Assembly (NCBI RefSeq): GCF_034377285.1
Contig: NZ_CP139715.1
Coordinates: 3,084,001 to 3,148,000 of the forward strand
Origin: Thalassobaculum sp. OXR-137
Lineage (GTDB): Bacteria; Pseudomonadota; Alphaproteobacteria; Thalassobaculales; Thalassobaculaceae
Direction of reading: 5' to 3'
Length of the DNA: 64,000 bases
Position numbers and translations under genes: made by a program. Shown here one piece after another: positions 1-9,037 of this stretch (its first letter is position 1; each line of letters starts with the position of its first letter). The notes under the pieces were generated by a model. The model made no database searches and was not told the DNA's origin. It saw nothing but the letters and a program-made list of their open reading frames with translations.

Positions 1-1056
1 GTCGCGATGGCGAACCCGGTGCTCGCTCTCGAAATTGCCGACGGCGCCGCTGAGATGCGCGTCGAGCTGGGCGGTGACCCGCTGGACGTCCTCGGGGTGG
101 ATCCTGCTGAACCACTCCTCCGCCCCGTCGCCGACGTCCTGCTCAGTATGGCCGAGCATCTGCTTCCAGCGCGTCGACAGGTAGATCGAGTTCGACGCGA
201 GATCCCAGTCCCAAAGACCGTCGTTGGAGCCGGCCGCCGCCAGGGCGTAGCGCTCCTCGCTCTGCCTCAGCGCGCGCTGAGCGTCTTGGCGGGCCGAGAT
301 GTCGTCATAGACGATCACAGCACCGCCGTTCGGGATCGGCCGGATCCGGATTTCCATCTGGCGGCCGTCCCGGTTGGGCCGCTCGTAGACCCTGCCTTGG
401 GTGGTCCGGATCATGTCCAGGACCTCGGCGGCGCGGTGGGCCGGATTGCCTTCGCCGTATTCTCCCTGCGCCGCCAGATGATGGACGATGTCAGACAGAG
501 GCGTTCCGACACTGGCAAACGCCGTCGGCAGGCGCAGCAGATCGAAGAAGCGCGAGTTCCAGGTCAGCAGCCGCCAGTCGGCGTCGAAGGCACAGATGCC
601 CTGGGTGATCGTCTCCAGCGTGCTCTGCAGGAGCAAGGTGAAGTGGGCCGCCGTGTCGGTGTTGCGTCGGTCGTCGGTCACGTCGCGGTACTGGATTAGC
701 CGTCCGCCGTCCGCCGTCTCCCGGTCGAGGATCCGGACCCAACGGCCGTCCGGCAGGCGCTCGTCGACCAGGCCGTGGGGACGGGTGTGGGCCTCCATCC
801 GCCGCTCGAGCCAATCCTGAGCGTCGTCGGCGAAGACCGAGCCGAGTTTGGTGGCGACCTCCTGCTGGACCAGGCTGGTGAAGCGTGCGCCCGGTTCCAG
901 GAGATCGGTCAGGTAGGGAAAGAAGCCCAGGACGGGACGCGTGAACCAGACCACCCGATCCTGCGGGTCGAGCAACAGGAAACCGTCTTCGATCTCGTCC
1001 AGCGTACAGACGGGAAGCCCTGTCCGGTCCAGGGTCGGTTTGTTGGCCATACTCAT
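1..1056 (-). CDS. PAS-domain sensory protein, N-terminal part (runs off the left edge)
   Basis: The reverse strand is open from an ATG at 1056 to the window edge, about 352 residues. After a short N-terminal stretch with an EDGFLLLDPQDRVVWF segment there are at least two more PAS-like units. One has the ITQGICAFDADWRLLTWN signature of PAS_7-type sensors. The next has WDWDLASNSIYLSTRWKQML followed by FSRIHPEDV, a typical PAS/PAC pair. A GGAAGAG element lies just upstream of the ATG. The output domain (histidine kinase, GGDEF or other) is outside the window, so its class cannot be named. No transmembrane segment is seen in the visible part, suggesting a cytoplasmic sensor. Its start overlaps a short upstream ORF by ATGA. 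Confidence 0.85.
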   Translation of the reverse strand, partial: MSMANKPTLDRTGLPVCTLDEIEDGFLLLDPQDRVVWFTRPVLGFFPYLTDLLEPGARFTSLVQQEVATKLGSVFADDAQDWLERRMEAHTRPHGLVDERLPDGRWVRILDRETADGGRLIQYRDVTDDRRNTDTAAHFTLLLQSTLETITQGICAFDADWRLLTWNSRFFDLLRLPTAFASVGTPLSDIVHHLAAQGEYGEGNPAHRAAEVLDMIRTTQGRVYERPNRDGRQMEIRIRPIPNGGAVIVYDDISARQDAQRALRQSEERYALAAAGSNDGLWDWDLASNSIYLSTRWKQMLGHTEQDVGDGAEEWFSRIHPEDVQRVTAQLDAHLSGAVGNFESEHRVRHRD

Positions 1057-1169
1057 GCGCGACCGCTCTTCCGGCGGCGGACGGAACCGGCTGGCTGTCC
1101 GACATGGTGGCGGATGGCCCCGATCAGCATATCCCCCGCTTTGTCCACGTCACCGGTTTCCAAATGCAT
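1053..1169 (-). CDS. candidate 38-residue ORF translationally coupled to the PAS sensor
   Basis: A short reverse ORF begins MHLETGDVDKAGDMLIG and ends RRRKSGRA. Its TGA overlaps the ATG of the PAS sensor gene (ATGA), the arrangement expected for translational coupling. The predicted peptide is an acidic helical N-terminus with a strongly basic tail. The reading frame stays open upstream to the stop of the AlkA-like gene, so a longer form from a non-ATG start cannot be excluded. No clear Shine-Dalgarno is visible and no family was recognised. It may be a real small regulator or only a leader reading frame. Confidence 0.35.
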   Translation of the reverse strand: MHLETGDVDKAGDMLIGAIRHHVGQPAGSVRRRKSGRA

Positions 1170-1241
1170 TCGTAATGTCTTTGCTTGAAATTCAACACTA
1201 TCAGAGCCCCCGGCGCGCGACCAGCAGCCAGCGGCTGCATC

Positions 1242-1877
1242 TCACCGATCCGCACCGAGCACCGCAACCCCGCGTCGCACGCGGTACAGCCGCCACAATA
1301 AATGGGCGGCAGCACTTCGATGAGGCGCCCAATCCGCCGATACAGCATCGGAGCCGGCGATGTCCGGCCGGGTCTCCGATCCGCGAAGCATCCGGATGCC
1401 CTCGCGCAGGGCGACGTCGCCGGAGGGGAAGACGTCCGGGTCGCCCAGCGCGAACATCCGGTAGATCTCCGCCGTCCACCGCCCGATACCCGGCACGGCG
1501 ACCAGGGCGGCATGGGCGGCCTCCGAGGCCTCGCCGCTCAGGCGCTCGAGGGGAAGCCGGCCGTCCAGCACCCGCTCGGCCAGCGCGCGGCCGTAACGCA
1601 TCTTCGCCCGGGAAAAGCCGATCGCGCCGAGTTGGGCATCGTCGAACGCGGCAAACGTCTCCGCGTCGAGACCGCCGGCGGCGGCCAGCCGGGCCAGGAT
1701 GGCGGCGGCAGAGGCGGTCGAAACCTGCTGGCCGACGATGATGCGGATCAGCGCCGCGAAGCCCGGCTCCAGAACGCGCGGTTCCGGAGCCCCCGCCTCG
1801 GCCAGCGCCGCGGCGACATCCGGGTCCCGGTCGGCCAAGGCCCGCAATCCGTCGTCCAGCGCCTTCTGGCGGGTCAT
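1242..1877 (-). CDS. DNA-3-methyladenine glycosylase II family protein (AlkA-like, HhH-GPD)
   Basis: This 211-residue protein would excise alkylated purines in base-excision repair. The N-terminal half has the helical RIIVGQQVSTASAAAILARL segment of the family. The helix-hairpin-helix is seen around residues 126-136 (VAVPGIGRWTAEI), and the expected catalytic aspartate is D154 in the PSGDVALREG loop. It is the short bacterial form, lacking the extra N-terminal domain of E. coli AlkA. The start is the ATG at 1877, because it overlaps the stop of the upstream polysaccharide deacetylase as ATGA, so the two are cotranscribed. Family assignment is strong; substrate range is inferred. Confidence 0.88.
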   Translation of the reverse strand: MTRQKALDDGLRALADRDPDVAAALAEAGAPEPRVLEPGFAALIRIIVGQQVSTASAAAILARLAAAGGLDAETFAAFDDAQLGAIGFSRAKMRYGRALAERVLDGRLPLERLSGEASEAAHAALVAVPGIGRWTAEIYRMFALGDPDVFPSGDVALREGIRMLRGSETRPDIAGSDAVSADWAPHRSAAAHLLWRLYRVRRGVAVLGADR

Positions 1878-2719
1878 GCGGGCGCCGTGCCGAGACGGTC
1901 GGCGGCTTCCGCCGCGACCTCGTCCATGGTGGCGAAGCCGGCCCCGCCGTCGCGCAGATGCCGGATCAGCGCTTCCATCGCCATCATCCGATGGCCCCGC
2001 CCGGAGACGAAGGGATGGAAGGTATAGGTGATGACGCCCCAATCGTGGGTCGCGGCCATGTAGTCGAAATCGGCGGTCCAGTTGTCGAGTACGGCCCGCC
2101 AGGACGCCAGCCCCTGGTTCAGCGCACCGCCGGAGGTCACGCTCCATTCGAAATGGGGATAGTCGTCCAGGCTCCAGCTCACCGGGATCTCGATCAGGTC
2201 GACCGGCGCGCCGAAGGTCGCCGGCTTCAGCAGCGGCACCGCGTCTCCCCGGCGCGGGCGGTAGGGCAGGTGGTCATGGCCCATCAGGCTGGAATCGTAG
2301 GCGTATCCCAGCTCCAGAAGCAGGTCGAGGGTATGCTCCGACAGGTCCCAGGAGGGGGAGCGGTAGCCCGAGGGCGCGCGGCCGGATATCCGTTCGATGG
2401 CGGCACCGGCGCGCACCAGCTCGTCGCGTTCCTCCTCCCGCGACAGGGCGGAGGGTCGGCGGTGGGTCCAGCCGTGGCAGGCGATCTCGTGGCCGTCATC
2501 CACCAGGGCGCGGACGGCGTCGGGGAAACTCTCGATCGTGTGTCCCGGCACGAAGAAGGTCGCGGCGATCCTGTGTACCTTGAGCAGCCGACGGATGCGC
2601 TCGACCCCGACCAGCCCGAACTCGCCGCGCGACAGCGGCGTCGGCGTGAGCGTTCCCTTGGCGATCGGCAACGACAGCGCGTCGAAATCGAAAGTCATGC
2701 ATGCGATGTGGCGTGGCAT
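1874..2719 (-). CDS. polysaccharide deacetylase family protein (PuuE-like NodB fold)
   Basis: A 281-residue cytoplasmic protein (no signal peptide). The NodB homology domain is visible: TFDFDA near residue 10 supplies the metal/catalytic aspartates, HGWTH at 82-86 the H-x3-H metal site, GYRSPSWDLS the substrate groove and MAATHDWG the C-terminal motif. The size and motif spacing match the PuuE/allantoinase-like branch that acts on small amide substrates as well as chitin deacetylases, so the substrate is uncertain. The start MPRHIACMTF was chosen because the conserved fold begins at once after it. Its stop overlaps the AlkA-like start. It is divergent from yjbQ. Confidence 0.85.
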   Translation of the reverse strand: MPRHIACMTFDFDALSLPIAKGTLTPTPLSRGEFGLVGVERIRRLLKVHRIAATFFVPGHTIESFPDAVRALVDDGHEIACHGWTHRRPSALSREEERDELVRAGAAIERISGRAPSGYRSPSWDLSEHTLDLLLELGYAYDSSLMGHDHLPYRPRRGDAVPLLKPATFGAPVDLIEIPVSWSLDDYPHFEWSVTSGGALNQGLASWRAVLDNWTADFDYMAATHDWGVITYTFHPFVSGRGHRMMAMEALIRHLRDGGAGFATMDEVAAEAADRLGTAPA

Positions 2720-2826
2720 CCGGTACTCCGGCGGGATACGGTGACGCGAGGCTAGAGAGGCCCCGGACCGCCGACAAGACGCAAGGGGCGGGCCGCATCG
2801 AGATAGTTGGAGCAGGAACGGCACGG

Positions 2827-3282
2827 GTGTTGAGGGAACGCGCGATCACCACCTCGGAGGTGACCCGGCAGGCACTGAGCGAGATTACCGTCGCCACGCC
2901 AGGGGTCGGGCTGATGGACATCACCGATCAGGTCCGTGGCTTCGTCGCCGAATCTGGTCTGGCGGACGGGCTGCTGACCGTCTTCGTGCGCCACACCTCG
3001 GCCTCCCTGCTCATTCAGGAGAATGCCGATCCGGACGTCCGGGTGGACCTGGATCGGTTCTTCGCCAGGATCGCGCCCTGGGATCCGACCCTCTACCGCC
3101 ATTCCACGGAAGGGCCGGACGACATGCCGGCCCATATCCGCAGCGCCCTGACCCAGACGACCCTGACGGTCCCCGTCGCCGGCGGCCGCCCGGTGCTCGG
3201 TACCTGGCAGGGGATCTATCTGTACGAACATCGCGAGCATCCGCATCGCCGCCACATCGTTCTCCACCTGATGGGAGCCTGA
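2827..3282 (+). CDS. yjbQ: YjbQ family protein (secondary thiamine-phosphate synthase family)
   Basis: A roughly 151-residue UPF0047/YjbQ protein. The hallmark block FVRHTSASLLIQENADPDV, a later GPDDMPAHI segment and GTWQGIYLYEHREHPHRR near the C-terminus give the conserved histidines and acidic residues of the family. Members can restore thiamine phosphate synthesis in mutants, but their native role is unsettled. The GTG at 2827 (or the adjacent TTG at 2830) is taken as start: the family begins about there, and the longer upstream frame overlaps the divergent deacetylase gene. It ends 5 bp before the amidase start, suggesting one transcript. Confidence 0.85.
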   Translation: MLRERAITTSEVTRQALSEITVATPGVGLMDITDQVRGFVAESGLADGLLTVFVRHTSASLLIQENADPDVRVDLDRFFARIAPWDPTLYRHSTEGPDDMPAHIRSALTQTTLTVPVAGGRPVLGTWQGIYLYEHREHPHRRHIVLHLMGA

Positions 3283-3287
3283 CCGCC

Positions 3288-4568
3288 ATGACGAAAGCGC
3301 CGCACCGCCTCGGTGCCCTGGAAGCCCTGCGGGCCATCGAAGGGGGGAGCCTCACGCCTGAGGCGCTGATGGAGTCGTGCCTGGAGCGGGTCGCGGAGCG
3401 CGAGGGCGAGGTCGGCGCCTTCATCCATCTCGATCCGGAGCAGGCCCGGGATGCCGCCCGGGCCTCCAGCGCGTCCGGTCCGCTCGGCGGTCTGCCCGTG
3501 GCGGTGAAGGACATCATCGAGACCGCCGACATGCCGACGGGATACGGCTCGTCGATCTATATCGGACACCAGCCCGACGAGGACGCGGCCGTGGTCGCGC
3601 GGACCCGGTCGGCCGGCGGCGTGGTGATGGGCAAGACGGTGTCCACCGAATTCGCCTGGCGCAATCCCGGCAAGACCCGCAACCCGCGCGGGCTGAGCCA
3701 CACGCCGGGCGGCTCGTCCAGCGGTTCGGCCGCGGCGGTCGGCGATTTCATGGTGCCGCTGGCCTTCGGCACCCAGACGGCGGGCTCCGTCATCCGCCCG
3801 GCCGCCTATTGCGGCGTGGTCGGCTTCAAGCCGACCTTCGGCACCCACGATCGGCGTGGGGTGAAGGAACTGTCGCGCTACCTCGACACGGTGGGGACCT
3901 TCGCTCGGTCGGTCGCCGACATCGCGCATTTCGACTATGCCCTGCGCGGCGAGCCGGCGCCCCGTCTCGACGGCTTCGACGGAGCCGCCCCGCGTCTCGC
4001 CTTCCACGTGCCCTTCGCCGACAAGATCGAGGAAGATGCGGTCGATGTGATGGAGCGGGTGCGGATCGCGGTGCAGACCGCCGGCGCGTCGGTGGTCGGT
4101 CTGGTGGACTGGACGGCCTTCGAGAAGATGGACGACATCCACCTTCGCCTGATGACCGCCGAGGCGGCGCGCGCGCTGGCGTGGGAATACGACACCCACC
4201 CCGACAAGCTCAGCGACTTCTACCGCGAGGCCATCGCGACCGGCCGCAAGATCGACGATACCGAGCTGTACCAGCTTCAGGCGGATGCCGACGCCTTCCG
4301 CAACGACGCTGCGGCCCGGCTCGACGGCATCGACGCGATCCTGACCGTGCCGGCCTCGGGCGAGGCGCCGGAGGGTCTGTCCTTCACCGGCGATCCGCTG
4401 TTCAACAAGATCTGGACGCTGCTGCGCTGGCCCTGCGTGACCATTCCGGCCGGCACGGGCGACCAGGGTCTGCCGTTGGGTGTGCAGATCGTGACCGGCT
4501 ATGGCGAAGACGCGAAGGCATTGGCCGTGGCCGACTGGATCGAGCGCGCGCTGCAGGCGGATCAGTAA
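3288..4568 (+). CDS. amidase signature family amidase
   Basis: A 426-residue cytoplasmic hydrolase with the Ser-cisSer-Lys triad of the amidase signature family: K74 in PVAVKDIIET, S143 in GGSSSGSAAAV and S167 in TAGSVIRPA. The fold is complete and of usual length. Such enzymes split small amides to acid plus ammonia; the exact substrate cannot be read from sequence. It follows yjbQ by 5 bp and precedes a creatininase-family amidohydrolase by 40 bp, so a small operon that scavenges nitrogen from amide or cyclic amide compounds is a reasonable inference. Confidence 0.9.
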   Translation: MTKAPHRLGALEALRAIEGGSLTPEALMESCLERVAEREGEVGAFIHLDPEQARDAARASSASGPLGGLPVAVKDIIETADMPTGYGSSIYIGHQPDEDAAVVARTRSAGGVVMGKTVSTEFAWRNPGKTRNPRGLSHTPGGSSSGSAAAVGDFMVPLAFGTQTAGSVIRPAAYCGVVGFKPTFGTHDRRGVKELSRYLDTVGTFARSVADIAHFDYALRGEPAPRLDGFDGAAPRLAFHVPFADKIEEDAVDVMERVRIAVQTAGASVVGLVDWTAFEKMDDIHLRLMTAEAARALAWEYDTHPDKLSDFYREAIATGRKIDDTELYQLQADADAFRNDAAARLDGIDAILTVPASGEAPEGLSFTGDPLFNKIWTLLRWPCVTIPAGTGDQGLPLGVQIVTGYGEDAKALAVADWIERALQADQ

Positions 4569-4608
4569 GCAAGACCAGGTAACGGGCGGCTTTGACGAGG
4601 AGAGTGGA

Positions 4609-5355
4609 ATGCGATTGCAGTTGATGACGTGGATGGAGGTGGAAGCCTACCTGAACGGAAACCGGGGGATCATCATCCCCATCGGCTCGACCGAGCAGCA
4701 CGGACCGAACGGCTTGTTCGGCACGGACGCCATCTGCCCGGAAGTGATCGCCGACCGGGCGGCGGAGACGCTCGGCTGCATCGTTGGGCCGACGATCTCG
4801 ATCGGCATGGCGCAGCACCATCTGGCCTTCCCGGGCTCTATCGCCCTGCGGCCGTCCACCCTGATGGCGGTGATCCGCGACAGCGTGCTGTCGCTGGCCC
4901 GCAACGGGTTCGAGCGGTTCTATTTCCTGAACGGCCACGGCGGCAACATCGCCACCGTTTCGGCCGCGTTCAGCGAGATCTACGCCGAGAAGAGCCTCGC
5001 CGTCGGCCCCAATCAGCCCCATGTCCGCTGCAAGCTGGCCAACTGGTTCGCCTTCCCGGCCGTCAAAGAGATCAGTCAGGAACTCTATGGCGACCGGGAC
5101 GGCAGCCATGCCACCGCCTCGGAGATCTCCGTCACCCAATACGCCTATCCGGAGCACATCAAGAAGGTGGACATGGACCCGGCCCCGCCGCGTCCGCGCC
5201 CGTTCTACGACGCCGAGGATTACCGCCTGATCCATCCCGACGGCCGGATCGGCGCCGACAGCTTCCTTGCCACGCCGGAAGCCGGTGCCAGATTGGTGGA
5301 GGCCAGTGCGGCGGGGGTGGTCGAGGACTACCGCTCCTTCATGGCGGAGGCGTAA
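4609..5355 (+). CDS. creatininase family protein
   Basis: A 248-residue metal-dependent amidohydrolase. Family motifs are STEQHGPNGLFGTD (metal ligands E29, H31, D40), FLNGHGGN (H110) and GSHATASE (H167, E172). Creatininase itself has a glutamate two residues after the NGH histidine, where this protein has glycine, so it belongs to the wider family (including mycofactocin MftE-like and FAPy-deformylase members) rather than being a proven creatininase. The ATG at 4609 is preceded by GAGGAGAG at good spacing; the longer in-frame start lies inside the amidase. It is probably cotranscribed with the amidase and cytochrome b561. Confidence 0.88.
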   Translation: MRLQLMTWMEVEAYLNGNRGIIIPIGSTEQHGPNGLFGTDAICPEVIADRAAETLGCIVGPTISIGMAQHHLAFPGSIALRPSTLMAVIRDSVLSLARNGFERFYFLNGHGGNIATVSAAFSEIYAEKSLAVGPNQPHVRCKLANWFAFPAVKEISQELYGDRDGSHATASEISVTQYAYPEHIKKVDMDPAPPRPRPFYDAEDYRLIHPDGRIGADSFLATPEAGARLVEASAAGVVEDYRSFMAEA

Positions 5356-5368
5356 GCGGGAGCGACAG

Positions 5369-6055
5369 ATGGGCGAATACGACGGCAAGCCGGCAGACGC
5401 GGTCACGGTCCGGGTCTGGGATCGGCCGCTGCGGCTGTTTCACTGGGCGCTGGTCCTTTGTCTCGCCGGGTCCTGGATCACCGCAGAGCAGGGGATGATG
5501 GACTGGCACGAGCGCTTCGGCCTGACCGCCCTGGCGCTGGTGGTGTTCCGGCTGATCTGGGGTGTGGTGGGCGGCGAGTTCGCCCGCTTCTCCAGCTTCG
5601 TGCGCGGCCCGGGCGCAGTCGTGACCTATCTGCGGGAGACCCTCGCCGGACGGCATCCGGAATATGCCGGTCACAATCCGTTGGGGGCGCTCGCCGTCCT
5701 GGCCCTGCTGCTTCTGGTGGGCGTCCAGGCGGGGCTCGGGCTCTTCGCCAATGACGACATTCTCTACGAGGGCCCGCTATACCATCTTGTCGGTTCGAGC
5801 CTGTCGGGCACCCTGACCGGCTGGCATCACTGGACCTTCGACATCCTGCTGATCGCGGTGATTGTCCACGTGGCGGCGGTGATCGTGTACATGGTCTTCC
5901 TGCGCGACGATCTCATCCTGCCGATGATCACCGGCGTGAAGCGCATGGCGCCGCAGGATGCGCCCGGCCGGATCCGCCGAACGCCCTGGTGGGTGGCGCT
6001 CGCCATTCTGGCGGTCTGCGCCGCCGGGGCCTATGGGCTCACCCTGCTCGCTTGA
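5369..6055 (+). CDS. cytochrome b561 family membrane protein
   Basis: A 228-residue di-haem b-type membrane protein. Four to five hydrophobic spans are visible, with candidate haem ligands H25 (RLFHWAL), H47 (DWHERFG) and histidines in GWHHWTFDILLIAVIVH. It belongs to the bacterial cytochrome b561/Ni,Fe-hydrogenase b-subunit-like group that passes electrons between quinol and periplasmic carriers. The ATG at 5369 lies 14 bp after the creatininase stop. The next gene, on the opposite strand, encodes a cytochrome c'. b561 and c' genes are often neighbours and are likely redox partners, which is inference here. Confidence 0.88.
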   Translation: MGEYDGKPADAVTVRVWDRPLRLFHWALVLCLAGSWITAEQGMMDWHERFGLTALALVVFRLIWGVVGGEFARFSSFVRGPGAVVTYLRETLAGRHPEYAGHNPLGALAVLALLLLVGVQAGLGLFANDDILYEGPLYHLVGSSLSGTLTGWHHWTFDILLIAVIVHVAAVIVYMVFLRDDLILPMITGVKRMAPQDAPGRIRRTPWWVALAILAVCAAGAYGLTLLA

Positions 6056-6062
6056 ACGAAGA

Positions 6063-6082
6063 GGCCGGCCCGAGGGCCGGCC
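6063..6082. terminator. hairpin between convergent cytochrome genes
   Basis: GGCCGGCCC and GGGCCGGCC form a 9-bp perfect stem with a very short GA centre, located between the convergent stops of the b561 and c' genes. There is no U-tract on either strand, so it may act as a stabilising or bidirectional stop structure rather than a classical intrinsic terminator. Confidence 0.45.
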
Positions 6083-6106
6083 CGATCGTGTCCGCCGGAT
6101 CGCCGG

Positions 6107-6535
6107 TCAGTCCTTGCGATAGGCCTTGTGGCACGCGCCGCAGGTAGCGCCGGTGGCCTTCAGCTGATCGCCGAGTGCGGCGGCATCGCCGGCCTCGGCC
6201 ACCGCGGCCAGCTTCTCGACGGCGGCGAGATGGTTGGCGGCGGCTTTCTCGAAGCCCGCCCAGTCGGACCAGATCGCCGGCAGCGCGTCCGTTCCCTCGC
6301 CGGAGCCTTCGGGGAACATCTCGGGGATCTGCTTCGCCCAGGCCACCATCGCCTTGGTCGGCTCCACGGCGGCGGAGGCGGTGCCGGATTCGACGGCGGC
6401 CTTTACCGCCTTCATGTTGGCCGCATGCGCCTTGAAACCCTTCTCGCGCTGGTCGGCGACATCGGCGAATGCCGTACCGGCGACCATGGTCAGACCGAGA
6501 ACGGCGGCCATGGCGAGCGTCGAAAACATCTTCAT
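6107..6535 (-). CDS. cytochrome c' (c-556 type)
   Basis: A 142-residue periplasmic protein. A signal peptide ends near AFA at residue 24, a four-helix-bundle region follows, and the haem attachment motif CGACH sits at 132-136 close to the C-terminus, as in class II c-type cytochromes. The start is the ATG at 6535, preceded by GAGGAGACAAAAGA. Known roles of cytochrome c' include NO binding and electron transfer. Its convergent neighbour is a membrane cytochrome b561, a likely electron donor. Confidence 0.9.
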   Translation of the reverse strand: MKMFSTLAMAAVLGLTMVAGTAFADVADQREKGFKAHAANMKAVKAAVESGTASAAVEPTKAMVAWAKQIPEMFPEGSGEGTDALPAIWSDWAGFEKAAANHLAAVEKLAAVAEAGDAAALGDQLKATGATCGACHKAYRKD

Positions 6536-6805
6536 TCTTTTGTCTCCTCTAGTCGGCCCGGTCGTTGTGCCGGCGCAGGCAGCGTAACCCGGATCGGGGG
6601 CCGGGATGACGGGCGTCGTTGGTCGAAACCCGAGCAGGGACATACTCTCACGCCAATGTGATGGGCGGATGAAGGGGTGACCATCGGGGCTGCCGGCAGG
6701 AGGCCCGAGCATATTCTCTCCCGACAGGTCGACAGATCGGGCGCGACTCCGTAGAATCGGGCCGATTCGGGTCGGACACGGCAGCCAGCGGGGAGGGGAC
6801 GCGAC

Positions 6806-7201
6806 GTGACGGATGACCGCGTAGTTCTCTTGCACCCAGCGCGTAAGGCCGGGAACAAGACCAGGAAATCGGCGGCGGAAGCGACCTCCCGACCGGAGGC
6901 CGAGCCGGCGCCGACGCGTCTGACCATGGGCATCGAGGTGCCGGCCGACCGGCGCTCGGTCCTGCTCGTGCAGACCATCGCCCAGCTCGCCACCCTGGCC
7001 AAGGAAGCGGGCGTTCCACTCGACGACGGCCTGGCCGAAGGGGCCGAGCGGCTGGCCCGCAATCTGCGCGGCGCCGGGATCGGTCTGCCGCCGCATCTGG
7101 AAGACGCGCTGGAGGACATCACCCGGGCGCTGACGCCGCCCGAGCCGGATGAGCCGCGCGGTCTGGTCCTCCCGTTCCGGGCCTGCGGCACCGAGGACTG
7201 A
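6806..7201 (+). CDS. conserved-looking hypothetical protein, 131 residues
   Basis: The ORF starts at a GTG preceded by GGGAGGGGAC and has the codon bias of the region. The first 40 residues are polar, basic and low in complexity. From about residue 40 to 115 it looks helical, with leucine-rich segments (LLVQTIAQLATLAKEAGVP, then LAEGAERLARNL). There is no signal peptide or membrane span. No family recognised. It stands alone between the cytochrome c' gene and the acyl-CoA ligase gene. The 270 bp upstream of it (6536-6805) hold no gene I can support; a GGCCGGGATGACGG motif near 6596-6610 resembles one arm of the palindromes found elsewhere here. Confidence 0.55.
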   Translation: MTDDRVVLLHPARKAGNKTRKSAAEATSRPEAEPAPTRLTMGIEVPADRRSVLLVQTIAQLATLAKEAGVPLDDGLAEGAERLARNLRGAGIGLPPHLEDALEDITRALTPPEPDEPRGLVLPFRACGTED

Positions 7202-7360
7202 TACCCCCTTCGACCTGCCTCCTTTCCGTCAGATTTCCACGCCTATCCTCAACCCTGGCCTGCGCGCCGGCGGCCGGCGGAGTGTGTCTCGACAGCCGCC
7301 GGGCACTGGCGTAATTAGCAAGTAAGCATAAGAGATAAAAAAGCTTTGGGAGGACTGGGG

Positions 7361-8995
7361 ATGCTGCAGGGCCAGATGATGGACCGGCCGCTGATGATCT
7401 CCGACATCGTCACCTATGCGGCGGAGATCCGCGGTGACCAGGAGATCGTGTCGGCCCGGGTCGAGGGCGACCGCCACCGATACACCTACAGGGATCTCGC
7501 CGGCCGGGCGGCCCAGCTCGCCCACACGCTGCGCAAGCTCGGGATCGGGCCGGGCGATCGGGTGGCGACGCTGGCCTGGAACGGCTACCGGCATCTGGAA
7601 CTCTATTACGGGATCTCCGGGATCGGCGCCGTCTGCCACACCATCAATCCTCGGCTTTTCGCCGAGCAGATCGTCTATGTCGTCGGCCATGCCGAGGACA
7701 AGGTCCTGTTCCTCGACGCCACCTTCGTGCCGCTGGTGCAGGGCTTGCGCGACAAGCTGCCGAAAGGTCTGCGCTACGTCGTCCTGGGCGAGGAAGTCCA
7801 CGGCCTGGAAGGGGCGCTGGCCTATGAGGACCTGCTTGCGGAGCAACCGACCGAGATCGACTGGCCGGTCTTCGACGAGCGGGCGGCCAGCGGCATCTGC
7901 TACACATCGGGAACCACCGGCCATCCCAAGGGCGTCCTCTACACCCACCGCTCCACCCTGCTGCATTCCTATGGGCTGATGACGATCGCCACTGAGGTCG
8001 GACTGACCCCGACCGACAGCATCCTGCCGGTCGTGCCTCTGTTCCACGTCAATGCCTGGGGTCTGCCCTACGCCATGCCGCTGACCGGCACCCGCATCGT
8101 CATGCCGGGCCCGAAGCTGGACGGTGCCAGCCTGTTCGCCTTGATGGACGAGGAGAAGGTCACCTCGGCCTGGGGCGTGCCGACGGTGTGGCTCGGTCTG
8201 CTCGGCGAGATGCGCAAGCAGGGCCGCAGGCCGGACGGGTTCGACGTGGTGATCATCGGCGGCTCGGCCGCGCCCGCACCGATGATCTGCGAGTTCGAGG
8301 TCGATTTCGGCGTCCGGGTCGTCCACGGCTGGGGCATGACGGAAATGAGCCCGGTCGGCACCCTGACCACCATGGGCCCCACCCTGAACGCCTTGCCAGA
8401 ATCGGAGAAGCGGGCCTTCAAGACCAGCCAGGGCCGCCGGCTGTTCGGCTGCGAGCTGAAGATCGTCGACGAGGCGGGCAACCGGCTGCCCCATGACGGC
8501 GAGGCGTTCGGCGAGCTCCTGGTGCGCGGCCACGGTGTCATGAGCGCCTATTTCGGAGACGACGACACCAGTGCGCGGACCTTCGACGACGAGGGCTGGA
8601 TGCGGACCGGCGACGTGGCGAAGATCGACGAGCACGGATTCCTCTACATCGTCGACCGCACCAAGGACGTCATCAAGTCCGGCGGCGAATGGATCAGCTC
8701 CCTCGACCTGGAGGGGGCCGCGCTCGGGCATCCGGCGATCGCCGAATGCGCGGTCATTGCCGCAGCCCACCCGAAATGGGGCGAGCGGCCGCTGCTGGTC
8801 GCCCGGCTGGAGCAGGGGAGGACGGCGACGCCGGACGATATCCGCGCCTACCTGTCCGACAAGGTCGCAAAGTGGTGGTTGCCGGACGACGTGGTTTTCG
8901 TTGACGATCTTCCCCATACCGCGACCGGCAAGCTGTCGAAGCTGACGCTGCGCGAGCGGTTCAAGGATCACGTCCTGCCGACGGCCGCGGAGTAA
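7361..8995 (+). CDS. fatty-acid/3-(methylthio)propionyl-type acyl-CoA ligase
   Basis: A 544-residue ANL-superfamily enzyme that would activate a carboxylic acid to its CoA thioester through an acyl-adenylate. The phosphate loop is [12 protein letters not shown], followed by [12 protein letters not shown], the adenosine-ribose motif [12 protein letters not shown] and the C-terminal catalytic lysine motif [10 protein letters not shown]. The N-terminus ([13 protein letters not shown]) and overall layout resemble the AlkK/DmdB group of medium-chain and methylthiopropionate ligases; the real substrate is unknown. The ATG at 7361 is favoured over the TTG at 7346 because GGAGG lies 8 bp upstream of it. 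An MFS permease follows 43 bp later and may import the substrate. Confidence 0.88.
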   Translation: MLQGQMMDRPLMISDIVTYAAEIRGDQEIVSARVEGDRHRYTYRDLAGRAAQLAHTLRKLGIGPGDRVATLAWNGYRHLELYYGISGIGAVCHTINPRLFAEQIVYVVGHAEDKVLFLDATFVPLVQGLRDKLPKGLRYVVLGEEVHGLEGALAYEDLLAEQPTEIDWPVFDERAASGICYTSGTTGHPKGVLYTHRSTLLHSYGLMTIATEVGLTPTDSILPVVPLFHVNAWGLPYAMPLTGTRIVMPGPKLDGASLFALMDEEKVTSAWGVPTVWLGLLGEMRKQGRRPDGFDVVIIGGSAAPAPMICEFEVDFGVRVVHGWGMTEMSPVGTLTTMGPTLNALPESEKRAFKTSQGRRLFGCELKIVDEAGNRLPHDGEAFGELLVRGHGVMSAYFGDDDTSARTFDDEGWMRTGDVAKIDEHGFLYIVDRTKDVIKSGGEWISSLDLEGAALGHPAIAECAVIAAAHPKWGERPLLVARLEQGRTATPDDIRAYLSDKVAKWWLPDDVVFVDDLPHTATGKLSKLTLRERFKDHVLPTAAE

Positions 8996-9037
8996 GGCGG
9001 TCTCGGCCTTCCGGCATAGGCCATATGGGACCGACAG

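Noticed and set aside
7-699. Forward frame at the left edge, 230 codons
   Set aside because: The reverse strand reads as consecutive PAS domains across the same bases; the forward translation has no motif.
4609-5355. Calling the creatininase-family gene a true creatininase or mycofactocin MftE
   Set aside because: One metal-site residue differs from creatininase and no mycofactocin genes are nearby, so only the family name is supported.
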